The position numbers and the translations under genes are program-made. 64,000 nucleotides of DNA from Pachypanchax playfairii (taxonomy: Eukaryota > Chordata > Actinopteri > Cyprinodontiformes > Aplocheilidae), in contig SSNP01000020.1 of the NCBI GenBank assembly GCA_006937955.1, positions 3,155,613-3,219,612 on the forward strand, read 5' to 3'. The number at the start of each line of letters is the position of its first letter. The stretch's first letter is position 1. This document shows positions 1 to 10,951 of the stretch, piece by piece. The notes under the pieces are model-generated. The model did no database searches. It was given only the letters and a program-made list of their open reading frames with translations, and was not told the origin of the DNA.

Positions 1-608
1 GAGGAGGTCAGCTGAAGCCAAGTTCTTCTCTGAAATCACATTGTTTCTTGGAGAAAATTAGAAATATCCTCACACGGAGCAATTACAGATGCAAAAATGT
101 TGTTCATCTGCAATTAATTGGACATTATAAACACATAACATTCACCAAAAATGATAAATACACATAAAAACAGAAGGAAAATCAGCTAGACTTTTTAATT
201 AAATTATTTAATGAGTTCTACAAAAGTTGGAAAAGTTTTGAAAACTCCTCTTATTTGTAAATACTTTGCTTCCAAGTGGTTAAACTTCTTTATAATCCAT
301 TAAAATAGTAAGAAAAAGAAACAAAAATCCAGATTGGACACAATCGTGCTTCAGTATCTGCTGCTTTTTGGTGTTTAATGCTACACAACAACACAACACT
401 AGTTATTCCGTTGAGTTTAGGAGACTTATAATGCCTGAATGATTCACAGGTCAAAGTTATGTGGACTAAAAAAAATGGCACGACATTCCCAAAATCTGAG
501 AACTATTGATCAGGATAGTTAGAAAAACAATCAATTCTGGCTGCTTGAAGTTAATTATTTTTCAAAAGTATCAAACTGATCTTGAAAAAAACTTTCTGTA
601 GGGGACAG
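1..608. other. Probable hspa12b intron, no exon recognised
   Basis: This AT-rich stretch precedes the first recognisable hspa12b exon. It ends in an acceptor (ggggacag) at 601-608. The first bases (gaggag followed by gtcagc) could be the end of an exon and a donor, but six bases are too few to decide. I see no RNA gene or promoter signal. Confidence 0.6.
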
Positions 609-3534
609 GTACGTCGTTGCCGACTGCGGAGGAGGAACAGTTGACTTGACCGTTCATCAGATCGAGCAGCCACAGGGAACACTTAAAGAGCTCTACAAGG
701 CTTCAGGTACAACATGTACAAACACAAACAAATTAAATATGGACAGTTACCAAAGCTGGTGTGTGTGGTCCAGGTGGTCCCTTCGGGGCGGTGGGTGTAG
801 ACCTGGCGTTTGAAGCCATGTTGTGTCAGATCTTCGGCGAGGACTTTATTCAGAGCTTTAAAGCCAAGCGTCCGGCGGCCTGGGTGGACCTCATGATCGC
901 GTTCGAGGCAAGGAAACGGACAGCGTCGCCGGGTAGAGCCAACGCCCTGAACATCTCCTTACCCTTCTCATTCATCGACTACTACAAGAGACACAGAGGA
1001 CAGAGTGTGGAGGCCGCCCTGAGGAGGAGCAAGTGAGTGGGAGTGAAAGGTGACCGTGTTTCCTGTTTGTCTCTGTCAAAGTAAAGATGAAGCTTTTTGT
1101 TCCTCATCAGTATGAAGATAGTAAAGTGGTCGTCCCAGGGAATGTTGCGGCTGACGCAGGAGGCGATGAACGAGCTCTTCCAGCCAACCATCAGCAATAT
1201 AGTTAAACACATAGGTGAGAAACAAAGACACACATCTTGTCTGCATGTACACTGTATCCACACACACACGGAGACACAACACGAGTCTACCTGTAGAAAA
1301 ACACTTCGATTCTGTGTAATAATTGGACAAACACTCAGTTAAATTGTACAATAAGGAAAAAATATTTGGAGAAATTTGATATTTTAGGAGGAAATGGATG
1401 TGTGAAGAATCTAACTTGATGCACACAGACAAACTAAAACAAAAGGCCCAAGAATAAAAGATGGTGAGAACATTTTGCAAGAAGACTTGCAGAAGAAGAC
1501 ATGGAGCCAGCTGTCATTGGGCGACAGGCGGGGTCACACCTGGACAGGTCACAAGTCCATCACAGGGACACATATAGACAAACAACTACTCACACAGCTA
1601 GGGCTAATTTAGAGCTGCTAATTAACTTCAAGCATATTTTTGATCTGTGGGTGGAAGCTGGCGACTCCTAATGAAAACCTATGCATGCGCGGGGAGAACA
1701 AGCAAACTGAATGCAGCCCAGTTTTAAACCCAGGAACTTCTCGCTACAAGACAAAAGTGCTACCCACTGCACCACCGTGCAGTCCAGCTTTAAACAATTA
1801 ATCTATCAAAGTAAAAGTAAAGTAAATTCAATGATACAATACAATGTATATGATATGATATGATATGATATGATATGATATGATATGATATGATATGATA
1901 TGATATGATATGATATGATATGATATGATACGATACGATACAAATCGATGATACGATACAATACGACACAATATAACGTGATATGATACAATATGATATA
2001 CTGATACAATACAAATTGTGGTCGACGGTTATATGCTCAACATGCTTATTTGCACAAAACTGCTGGACACGTTCCTGTGCCATAGAGAATCCATACGCTT
2101 ATATGCACAGCTCCGACGGATATATGCACGAAACATTTGGAGGTATCATCCATGCATGTCACTAAATCTCGCTGTTTCTCACTAGTTACATGACCATAAA
2201 CATCCGTGGTGTTCTCACACACACCGTCGCTCTTTGGTGTGTGGAACTAGACTGCTCTGGCGTTTACACACGTGTAGTTTGGAAACTACGGACTTGATTG
2301 ACGTTTCTTTATTTCACTCTGAGAAACCAACTTCAAAGAAACAGAAACATTGGAGTCGCTGATTTAAAATATGAACGTTTCAGAACTGAGGTGTTTGTTT
2401 CAACTTCCTCACGTGTTTTAAATGACTGACCTTACAAAGTGATCAGTAGCTGAATCAGTTAAGCAGCTGCTTCTTATTCTTTCCTCCTAAGTATCATAAC
2501 CGTTTTCACATGTTGTCTAACAATCAACAAAAACAGCCACTAACTAGTTCCAAACTTCCCAAAATAATTTGAAGCATAAAGGCTTCGATGGGTTTTTCAT
2601 TCTAGATGATGGTGACCTCATTTTGAGGTTTTCTCATCCTTCTTCACTTGGAACGAAGACAGAAAATGTCTGTTTTAAATCAGCTACATTCCAGTGACAC
2701 ATTTAAAGCCAATGAACTGGTTTTACAGTTTGCTGGCCAAAGAGGAATTTTATTATAAGGAAGTTGGAAATAACACACACTGTTCATCTTCTTCTTTGAT
2801 CGCAGAAGAGTTGATGTCCAAGCCGGAGGTGGATGGCGTGCGTTTCCTCTTCCTAGTTGGTGGTTTTGCAGAGTCGCCCATGCTGCAGAAAGCGATCCAG
2901 AAGGCTCTGGGAAGAACATGCCGCATCATCATCCCCCATGATGTCGGTCTGACCATTCTGAAGGGTGCTGTCCTCTTTGGACTGGATCCCACAGTGGTGA
3001 GGGATCAGGAGTACCACGTAGTATCTGAGTAGATCTTTGACATCAAATCTAATGGCGTGTTTCTCACAGGTTAGAGTGCGACGATGCCCTTTGACCTATG
3101 GGGTGGGGGTCTTAAACCGGTTTGTGGACGGACGTCACCCTCGGGATAAACTCCTCATCAAAGATGGCCGTGAGTGGTGCTCGGACATCTTCGACCGCTT
3201 CGTCTCCGTCGATCAGTCGGTAGCTCTGGGAGAAGTCGTGAGGCGGAGCTACACGCCTGCTCGTGTGGGCCAGCGGAAGATCATCATCAACATCTACTGC
3301 AGCTCAACGGATGACATCACGTTCATCTCCGACCCCGGTGTCCGGAAGTGTGGGATGGTGACTTTGGACTTACCAGAACCGTTACCTCCACCTGGAGCAG
3401 TGGGAGGAGCCGGAGCTGAGAGAAGAGAGATCAGAGCGACCATGCAGTTTGGGGATACGGAAATCAAAGTCACGGCTGTAGACACCATGTCCAACCGGTC
3501 CGTCCGGGCTTCCATAGACTTCCTGTCCAACTAA
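609..3534 (+). CDS. hspa12b: Heat shock 70 kDa protein 12B-like, C-terminal half (partial)
   Basis: An atypical HSP70-superfamily ATPase; mammalian HSPA12B is known from endothelium. Five exons are visible: 609-706, 774-1032, 1111-1214, 2806-2996 and 3070-3534, with stop TAA at 3532-3534. All join in phase through GT-AG introns and give about 371 residues, roughly the C-terminal 54% of a family member of about 686. The first exon carries the phosphate-binding motif DCGGGTVDLTVHQ. Later exons carry GEDFI, KRPAAWVDL, VKWSSQGML, LFLVGGFAES and the adenosine-motif region DVGLTILKGAVLFG. The protein ends in RASIDFLSN. The pieces HQIEQPQGTLKELYKAS and SVRASIDFLSN match my memory of HSPA12B better than HSPA12A. 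As in the family, no canonical HSP70 peptide-binding domain follows. The start codon and N-terminal ATPase half lie before the window. The gene is tail-to-tail with cct7. Confidence 0.93.
1515..1781 (+). repeat. Teleost interspersed repeat fragment (LINE/SINE tail type)
   Basis: The stretch contains a series of phrases I recognise from a very common teleost repeat: cacctggacaggtcac, agtccatcacagggacac, catgcgcggggagaacaag, and accactgcaccaccgtgca-like text at the end. About 40 bp of the same family recurs at 61500-61548. The family name was not determined. It is diverged and carries no ORF. Confidence 0.6.
1848..2012 (+). repeat. Pentanucleotide microsatellite (TATGA)n
   Basis: About 16 near-perfect copies of the 5-bp unit tatga run from 1848 to about 1930, then decay into cgata and caata variants up to about 2012. 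The minus strand reads as a repeated SYHII peptide because a 5-bp unit without stops is open in several frames. That peptide is an artefact. Confidence 0.92.
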
Positions 3535-4446
3535 AACCAAGCAGGACGATTGAAACTTTCCTGTTTAATCAGCGTATCAAACATTTTCTTAATCTCTATG
3601 AGTATTTTTAGTTGAGAGTTTGAGACTCATTTCATTCAGCCATGTTGAAGAAAAGCTCAGTAGAAGCTCTGAAATCAAACTGAATAAAGTTGTCGCTCAT
3701 GTCTCCATCGCAAAAACCTTTCAAAGTAAAACAATCTCTGTGATACAAGCTGGATGCAACAAAGCTCACGTGCGGAAGACTTCTTCCTCACTTAAAAATG
3801 AATACCTCATTTATATCCTGAAAGTTGAACATGGATTGGCGCCCTCTAGTGGCGAAAAGGTTGAACTACAAGCTGAAAGGGCATTTAACAGTTTCTCGTG
3901 TGTGTCATCTTATTTGGTTGTTTTCTCTTACTAAATCACGTTGCAGCCGTTACGATCAGCCTTTCATGTGAAAAAACGTAATATTTGGACCCTGATTTCT
4001 GGACTATGTTGTGTAGAAGCTGCCTCATTACTCACAACTGTCTCAGAGTTTCTGTCTGTAGGAACAGAAGATGTTTGAATCCAGTTTTTGTGGGATTTGC
4101 TCCTTTATTACCTGCTAAAATGTGCTAAAAGGGACAGAAGAGGATCCAGATCAAATCCTGTAGGGTTTTTCTTTTATTTCGATCTATTATTTACAATTAT
4201 TAAATGCAGCGTTGTAGGAAGTTCCTGCAGATAGAAAAGTTTAAGGTGTTTCAGTGGAACTTTATCAGATTTAACTAGATGTCTGTAATCTGTTAACTCT
4301 TTATATATAAACATGATCACGAGTTTCTGAGTACTGTCACTTCCCACAGGGTTAAAGGTAAATAATTATTCTTTAAGATATAACTTTGTTTATTCTCCCA
4401 TCTAGTTTTGTTTGACATGTCAAACTCGCTGTTTATCTGTAATAAA
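3535..4446 (+). other. hspa12b 3' UTR (inferred)
   Basis: Non-coding sequence after the TAA at 3532-3534. Possible poly(A) signals AATAAA are at 3683-3688 and 4441-4446. The second would give a UTR of about 0.9 kb. No transcript evidence is available, so the end is inferred. Confidence 0.5.
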
Positions 4447-4862
4447 CTTGTTTATAAGTGAATTAACAAGTTAAAAATGTGTTTGTTGAACTATGTTGAT
4501 TTGAGTCTCGACTAGATAAGAGATTTTTTTTGTTTGAAAATATCCCGATCCACACCATCAGAGAAAAACACTGAAATACCCACAATGCCCCACTAGGTGG
4601 TGAGAACGTTAACATTTTTTTAGCTTTTTTCTCGGTTATTTACCGTTTGACCACGTGATCTTAAAACAAACAGGAAGAACAATCAGAGGGATTTCAGCTG
4701 TGAGTTTATTGATAATGATCCAATAAATATCTTCACACAGCGTTACCAGCAAATGGGTCAGAACTGCTCCACCAGTGCTTTAGTTCTAACGTTAAACAAG
4801 TTTGTCTCAAAACAAAACCAAGTTAGAAGTTAGAGGTCGAAACCTTCAGGTCACAGAAGCCA
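4447..4862. other. Intergenic region between hspa12b and cct7 ends
   Basis: AT-rich sequence. It holds a TTTATT at 4705-4710, which is AATAAA on the minus strand and so a candidate poly(A) signal for cct7. No gene is seen. Confidence 0.5.
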
Positions 4863-5908
4863 AGGCGACCTGGAGGCGGCCTGGAGGCGACCTGGAGACG
4901 GCCTGAAGGCGACCTGAAGGCGGCCTGAAGGCGACCTGAAGGCGGCCTGGAGGAGACCTGAAGGCGACCTAGAGGCGGCCTGAAGGAGACCTGAAGGCGG
5001 CCTGGAGGCGACCTGGAGGCGACCTAGAGGCGGCCTGAAGGAGACCTGAAGGCGACCTGGAGACGGCCTGAAGGCGACCTGAAGGCGGCCTGGAGGAGAC
5101 CTGAAGGCGACCTAGAGGCGGCCTGAAGGAGACCTGAAGGCGACCTGGAGACGGCCTGAAGGCGACCTGAAGGCGGCCTGGAGGCGGCCTGGAGGCGACC
5201 TGGAGGCGGCCTGGAGGCGACCTGGAGGCGACCTGAAGGCGGCCTGGAGGCGACCTGGAGGCGGCCTGAAGGAGACCTGGAGGCGACCTGGAGGCGACCA
5301 GGAGGCGGCCTCGAGGCGACCTGGAGGCGGCCTGGAGGCGACCTGAAGGCGACCTGAAGGCGGCCTGGAGGCGACCTGAAGGCGACCTGAAGGCGGCCTG
5401 GAGGCGGCCTGAAGGAGACCTGGAGGCGACCTGGAGGCGACCTGGAGGCGGCCTGGAGGCGACCTGGAGGCGGCCTGGAGGCGACCTGGAGGCGACCTGA
5501 AGGCGGCCTGGAGGCGGCCTGGAGGCGGCCTGGAGGCGGCCTGGAGGCGACCTGGAGGCGACCTGGAGGCGGCCTGGAGGCGACCTGGAGGCGGCCTGGA
5601 GGCGACCTGGAGGCGACCTGAAGGCGGCCTGGAGGCGACCTGGAGGCGGCCTGAAGGAGACCTGGAGGCGACCTGGAGGCGACCAGGAGGCGGCCTCGAG
5701 GCGACCTGGAGGCGGCCTGGAGGCGACCTGAAGGCGACCTGAAGGCGGCCTGGAGGCGGCCTGAAGGAGACCTGGAGGCGACCTGGAGGCGGCCTGAAGG
5801 AGACCTGGAGGCAACCAGGAGGCGACCTGGAGGCGACCTGAAGGAGACCTGGAGGCGACCTGAAGGAGACCTGGAGGAGACCTGGAGGCGACCTGAAGGC
5901 GACTGGAA
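4863..5908. repeat. GC-rich minisatellite, 11-bp unit, about 95 copies
   Basis: A tandem array of the 11-mer ggcgacctgga and its variants (ggcggcctgga, ggcgacctgaa, ggcggcctgaa, ggagacctgaa). Because 11 x 3 = 33, the minus strand stays open as an 11-residue peptide repeat for about 320 codons. Two stretches sharing the rare variant gaccaggaggcggcctcgag start at 5296 and 5681, 385 bp apart (35 units), so part of the array was duplicated as a block. The array lies just downstream of the cct7 stop and may be within its 3' UTR. Confidence 0.95.
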
Positions 5909-6176
5909 GGTGACGAACGTGATTCTGTCATAAAACTGGGGAAGCTGCTGTTGCAGCGTCTGAAATGTTACAGTTACCAGGTGAAAAACTATAAATGAAA
6001 ACAGAATTTAAACAAACAAAAAGTCCAAAGAATCTTAATGACAACTGATAATGAGCTCGTTTTGATGCCACTTTTTACCCAGAATTCAAATCCAAAACGC
6101 AGATAAACACCCTGGAGATCTTTATCTGCATCAGGATTTTACTACAGCTTTAAAACGAGGTTTCGTTTCAGCTCCA
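5909..6176 (-). other. Proximal cct7 3' UTR
   Basis: Sequence between the array and the cct7 stop. On the minus strand I find neither AATAAA nor ATTAAA here, so the transcript may end at a weaker signal or run on through the minisatellite. Confidence 0.45.
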
Positions 6177-9100
6177 TTAGTGGGCGTGTGGTCTCCCGCG
6201 GCCTCTCCCCCTGCCGGCGCCACCTGGAGGTGCGTCCACGCTGCTGCGAGGGTTTTTAATCGTCTCGTCGACCGACATGATGAGACAAGCTGCCTCTGAC
6301 GCCGCTGTCAGGGCGTTGATCTTCACGATGGATGGCTCCCAGACGCAGGTGAGGTAGTTGTCAGCGATGTCCTCACTGAGTATGTCCACGCCAAACCAAA
6401 TGCCACCCTGTGACGAGAAGAAGCGGCGTCATCACCCCCTGCAGGTTGAACATCACACTGAAACAGGACGAGTGTTTTAACCTCCTACCTGCGCGTGTTT
6501 TGCACGCAGTTTGTTGAGGATGTTCGTGGCGTCGAAGCCGGCGTTGTCACACAGCTGTCTGGGGATGACCTCCAGGGCCTTGGCGTACGCGCCGATCAGC
6601 AGCTGCTGCTTTCCTGGGATGGTCCTCGAGTAATCCCGCAGGTATTTGGACAGCTCCATCTCTATGGCTCCTCCTCCGGCTACGATGGAGTCGTTCTGCA
6701 AAGGAGTCAAATAAGCAGCAACATGTTCAGCTAAATCTGCAGAGCAGCGTAAACTTCAGGTTCCATTATTCAGGCAGCAGATCTAAGCTGATCCCAGCCA
6801 ATTTGGCTCTGAAACATGTTCAATTTCTTTCTGCAGCAGCAAATTCAAGCTTAAGTCTTTCACTTCGTCTCAAACTCGACAGCTTCTGATTTCCTTTTGT
6901 TCACAGAAAACCAAACTGAATTCTGCAGGTAAAGTTCTGATGTTGTTTATAAAAAGCTAGAAGTGTCGAACTGACCTTGACGGCTCGACGGACGATCATG
7001 ATGGCGTCGTGCAGCGATCGCTCCGTCTCTTCTGTGAACTGCTCGGCTCCGCCTCTCAGGATGATGGTGCATGTCTTTGTCTTCGGGCAGCCTTTGAAGA
7101 AGTTGTACCTAAAGAGGAAAAATAGAACAAAATGTAGATCTGTTTTCTCCCAACGTCTCAGCTGACAGCTGGAGGGAAGCAGCTGCTGCAGATCAGACCT
7201 ACGGAAGTCTTTCATCTCTACAACAGGTTTAAAATACACCTTTAGCTGATAGCGAGAAAACAAATCAATGAAAGAGGCGGCGATCAAAATCTTCAACATC
7301 TGGACCACATCCAGAAGAGTAAACTACACCAGATTTTCTGTTTGTCCCAAGAAGATAAATTACAAAAGATTTCAAATCCTCTGAGGAACAGATGGATGGT
7401 TGCTTCTTACCTTTCTCCTCCCACCTGGACTTCTTCAAACAGTTCACACTGTCCCAGGACATCATCTGTCAGAGCTCCTACAGACGTCTGGATGGAGCCT
7501 CCACAGGCCTGAAGGTCACATCCAACACAGACCGTCAAAAATCCAGCAAAGTCTTTACATTTAGGCTCAATTTATACCAACTTTTAACACAATAAATTGT
7601 ATTTCTTCAAACAAAGAACTGCACTGCTAAAGAGTCATGCTGCATTCAGTGTCAGTCTGTTTGTCTCACCATCATGGTCCTCTTCAGATCCTCCTCTTGC
7701 ACCCTGCCGGCACAGAACAGGTCTCTGTCGGCGAAGTACTGGGTGGCCACGTCCCCGATGGGCAACTTAGACAGCACCACCTTGGCTCCTGACTGAAAGA
7801 TCTTCTCCAGTTTGTCGTACAGGATGTTCCACTCTGCATCCACGATGGCCTGGTAGTCCTGAAGAAAAGGTTCCACAAACATCAAGCTCACAGAGAGACA
7901 GAGAGAGAGAGACAGAGAGAGACAGAGAGACAGACAGAGAGAGAGAAGGGATCCAAAGAGCAGTTTGCTGCAGCGATGTCATACCTCCACTGATTTCACA
8001 CGGACTTCAGCGTTATCCTTCTCTGCCTTCAGCTCCAGCTCCACGTTGAGCAAAGCAATCTTTGGATTCTCGTAACGTTTCGGCTGCATCTCAAAGCCGG
8101 CGTAGGAGAAGGTCTTCTTAAATGCAACACCAGTGATCAACTGGGAATCCTGTATATTAACAAAAGAGAGAGAAAAAAAAAGTCTTCAATCATCAGATAA
8201 ACGACAACACTGATCCGTGTTCCTACATTTCTACAGTTGGACAATTTTATGGTCAAAACTTCCCTGCAGTCGTTTACATTCTACAAACAGTCCAGATGTT
8301 TAAAGAAACACTGACCTCGAGGGCCCCTCCCTGGACCTTCTTGATGCCGATCATCTTCAAAGACATCAGCTCGTCCAGAGACATGACAGCATCCACCACC
8401 ATTTTGGAGAAGAATTCTTTCTGACCAGCGATCAGTTTGGAGTTCAGTGCTGTAGCTGCACATTTCTCCAGCAGCTGCCTCTGCTCTCTGAGAAGGTACA
8501 AACACAACGTTTAGAATCTAACCGTACTGGGAGAGACCAGATCTGACTGATGGAGCAGGTCAACACTCACTGCTTGTCGTCTTTCTTCACAGAGACGGCA
8601 ATTTCCTTGATCCTGCTGACAGCGAGGCTGGTGGCTTTGCGGAAGGCTCTGATGATGGTCTGAGGGTGGAGACCCTCCTCCACGTACGGCTTCAGTTGCT
8701 TCAGGAACTCCGCGGCCAGGAGGGTGACGGACGTGGTGCCGTCTCCAACCTGATAACAGGCACAGGAGGAAAAAGAAATGAGCTGTTTGGAAACTGGTAC
8801 AAATTTAGATGTAAACTCACAAATCTCACCTCGGCATCCTGGGAACGAGCGATGTCCACCAGAGTCTTGGCTGCAGGGTGAACCACATCCAGGAGTTTGA
8901 GAATGGTGGCGCCATCATTAGAAATTGTGGCTTTTCCTGAAAAACACCAATTATTCACATGTTTCTGTTAAAAGTTCTAATCTCTAAATATTTTTTTCAT
9001 TTTTCCCCAATCTGGTTTTCCTCACCTCTGTTGTCCACCATCAGTTTGTCCATCCCTCTGGGCCCCAGGGTGGTCCGGACAGCCTCAGCAATAACCTACA

Positions 9101-10240
9101 GAGAAGATGAACGAGACGTTCAGGGACTGCAGCACTAATCAGACATGGAATACACACATATCTGGAGACAGAAGAGCTACTTGTTCTGACCTGGCAGGCA
9201 TTGATGTTGCTGACGAGCTGAGGGATGCCCTGAGACGTGTCCGTCCCCTCCTTCAGCAGGATCACCGGTGTGGGCTGCAGGAAACAGGGACAAACATGAA
9301 TTTGACAAATCAAGAACAATGAAACAAAACAATCTTAAAGAGAGGCAACTTAATAAATATAATATTCTGCTTGGGACAGTTTCAGATAAAACACCATCGT
9401 ATAAATGTCATAACTGAAGTTGCACAGACTTTCTAATGTATAATGTGTTTTATTTGTTGTGGTTTTAAAGTGATTTCTACATGCAATAGTTTAACAAATG
9501 TACATGTTCGTTACTGTAACCAATGTTGTTTTGGCCTTTTACACACGTTTAATAAAAGAAACACAAATAGCTGCACAATTTCTACAACAATTAAAATTAG
9601 TTTAACAGGATATGAAGTTTTGCAAGTTAAACTGAGCAGAAATATCAAAGCTGAGATCTAAGCTAATTCCATTTGACTCTAAAATTGAATATTACCAAAC
9701 ATGGAGACAGAATTTGAGCTTGAAACTACAGCTGAGTCACTGTCAAAACCTGGATAAATGTTTAACAACCAGCACTACTTTCAAAATATCCCTCTGAACA
9801 TTTAATAACTTTAAATGATTCGAAACGATCAACTATATTTGGCCAATTTGAGAACAATTAAACAAATACGTTTTATCAGAAACATGTGAATATCAACCAC
9901 GCAAATTTAACGTGTTGCAAAATTTTAGCCTAAAAGCTCAAACTGTGAAAATACTTTTTATTTAGTTATCTTTTTATCTTTCATTATCTCCAGACAAACA
10001 CACCGGAATAGCCCTTATAGCATTGTATCCACCCATTGATTACAAGATGCTAACGATGCTTAGCTAGAAATAACGTTTTATTTGACATTATCTCTACAAA
10101 ATTACATCCTTTCATCTTTGCCAACAGCCTGTTCTATTCAATTAGAATCTTCCCGGTGTTATTTCCCACTGATAAACTAAAGGATGGACTCGGATTGTGG
10201 ACTGATTTAGGAACGTGAATGCTAATTCACTCACCATCAT
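6177..10240 (-). CDS. cct7: T-complex protein 1 subunit eta (CCT7), complete
   Basis: The eta subunit of the cytosolic CCT/TRiC chaperonin, which folds actin, tubulin and other proteins with ATP. There are 12 coding exons on the minus strand: 10235-10240, 9191-9274, 9026-9095, 8830-8936, 8571-8749, 8316-8487, 7985-8149, 7670-7858, 7411-7508, 6976-7108, 6489-6695 and 6177-6407. They sum to 1641 bp, or 546 residues, against about 543 in mammals; every junction is GT-AG and in phase. Exon 1 codes only Met-Met, and exon 2 begins PTPVILLKEGTDTSQG. The ATP-binding motif GDGTTSVT is at about residues 91-98, and the group II chaperonin motif VAGGGAIEMELS follows the exon starting NDSIVAGGG. The C-terminus is the eta-specific GRGRGRGRPHAH tail. 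No damage is seen. The gene is head-to-head with the kelch gene and tail-to-tail with hspa12b. Confidence 0.97.
7885..7946. repeat. (GA)n-rich simple repeat in a cct7 intron
   Basis: Imperfect gagaga/gacaga purine-rich tract close to the exon starting DYQAIVDAEWN. On the coding strand it is a long CT tract and probably adds to the acceptor's pyrimidine tract. Confidence 0.8.
9275..10234 (-). other. cct7 intron 1
   Basis: The longest cct7 intron (960 bp), AT-rich, separating the six coding bases of exon 1 from exon 2. Nothing recognisable lies inside. Short ORFs here are chance. Confidence 0.8.
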
Positions 10241-10951
10241 CTTAGCAGTTCTTTCGAGAAGCTTTACACCGGCACACCTACCCACAATGCTTTTCGACAT
10301 CAGGCGCTGATAGGGGTGTATTCAAGAACAAGCAACAACGTTTTGTCAAACATTTGAATTTTTATGTAATATTTTGAAAATCGTCTAAGTGTTGCACATT
10401 GTTCGTGTGTTCCATCAGAGTTTTCTGCAGTAAATAAAATAACCTACTGAGAAATTATTGTATAACCATGTGAGTCGTCTGTTATTCATAGTTACATTTT
10501 GTTAATATATATTCAAACTAAATTCGTATTTTTTTGTATTTAGTTGAAAACAATTTCATATTCATAATCATTTTAGGGAGGTAGCTTTAACTAAATTAAT
10601 TTAGTGGAATCTCAGTTACGAGTGATTTTTTTATATATCTATTCAAACACACCCTTTAGTGTTTGTGAACGCAGCTTTTACGTAGCTCAGCGCTGCTATG
10701 GGTACGCTTGTTATATATTAAAGTATGTGCAGCACGGGCGGTTCACTGTATTCAGTGCGCACCATCGTTTCAAAAGATACACCAAACGACAAAACAAGCG
10801 CATACAATGTTTTACTCAGAACTCGCGCGTAGTTTAGAAACTATACACACAGCGGTGGCGGGAGAGTTTGTACAGAGCAAATCGAGTGGACTCTTTTGAT
10901 ATTTTTAATTGTATTGAAACAACGGAGAAATAGTTTAGGTGTAAATCGTAA
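10241..10951. promoter_or_regulatory. Head-to-head intergenic region, possible bidirectional promoter
   Basis: About 711 bp separate the start codon of cct7 (minus strand) from the proposed start of the kelch gene (plus strand). Both 5' leaders and promoters must fit here unless there are upstream non-coding exons. The stretch near 10660-10870 holds more CpG than its AT-rich surroundings. I find no clear TATA box. The call rests on gene arrangement. Confidence 0.5.

Larger units (their letters stand above)
1215..2805 (+). other. hspa12b intron with two repeats
   Basis: A 1.6-kb intron between the exon ending KHI and the exon starting EELMSKPEV. It holds a degraded interspersed repeat (about 1515-1781) and a pentanucleotide microsatellite (1848-2012). 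The remainder, 2013-2805, is AT-rich with nothing recognisable except the pyrimidine tract and acceptor just before 2806. Confidence 0.8.

Noticed and set aside
1790..2083. Minus-strand frames with repeated SYHII peptides
   Set aside because: Translation of the TATGA microsatellite.
4969..5931. 320-codon open frame on the minus strand with an 11-residue repeat
   Set aside because: It is the 11-bp minisatellite read in one frame. A stop-free 11-bp unit is open by arithmetic; there is no homology, start context or splice structure.
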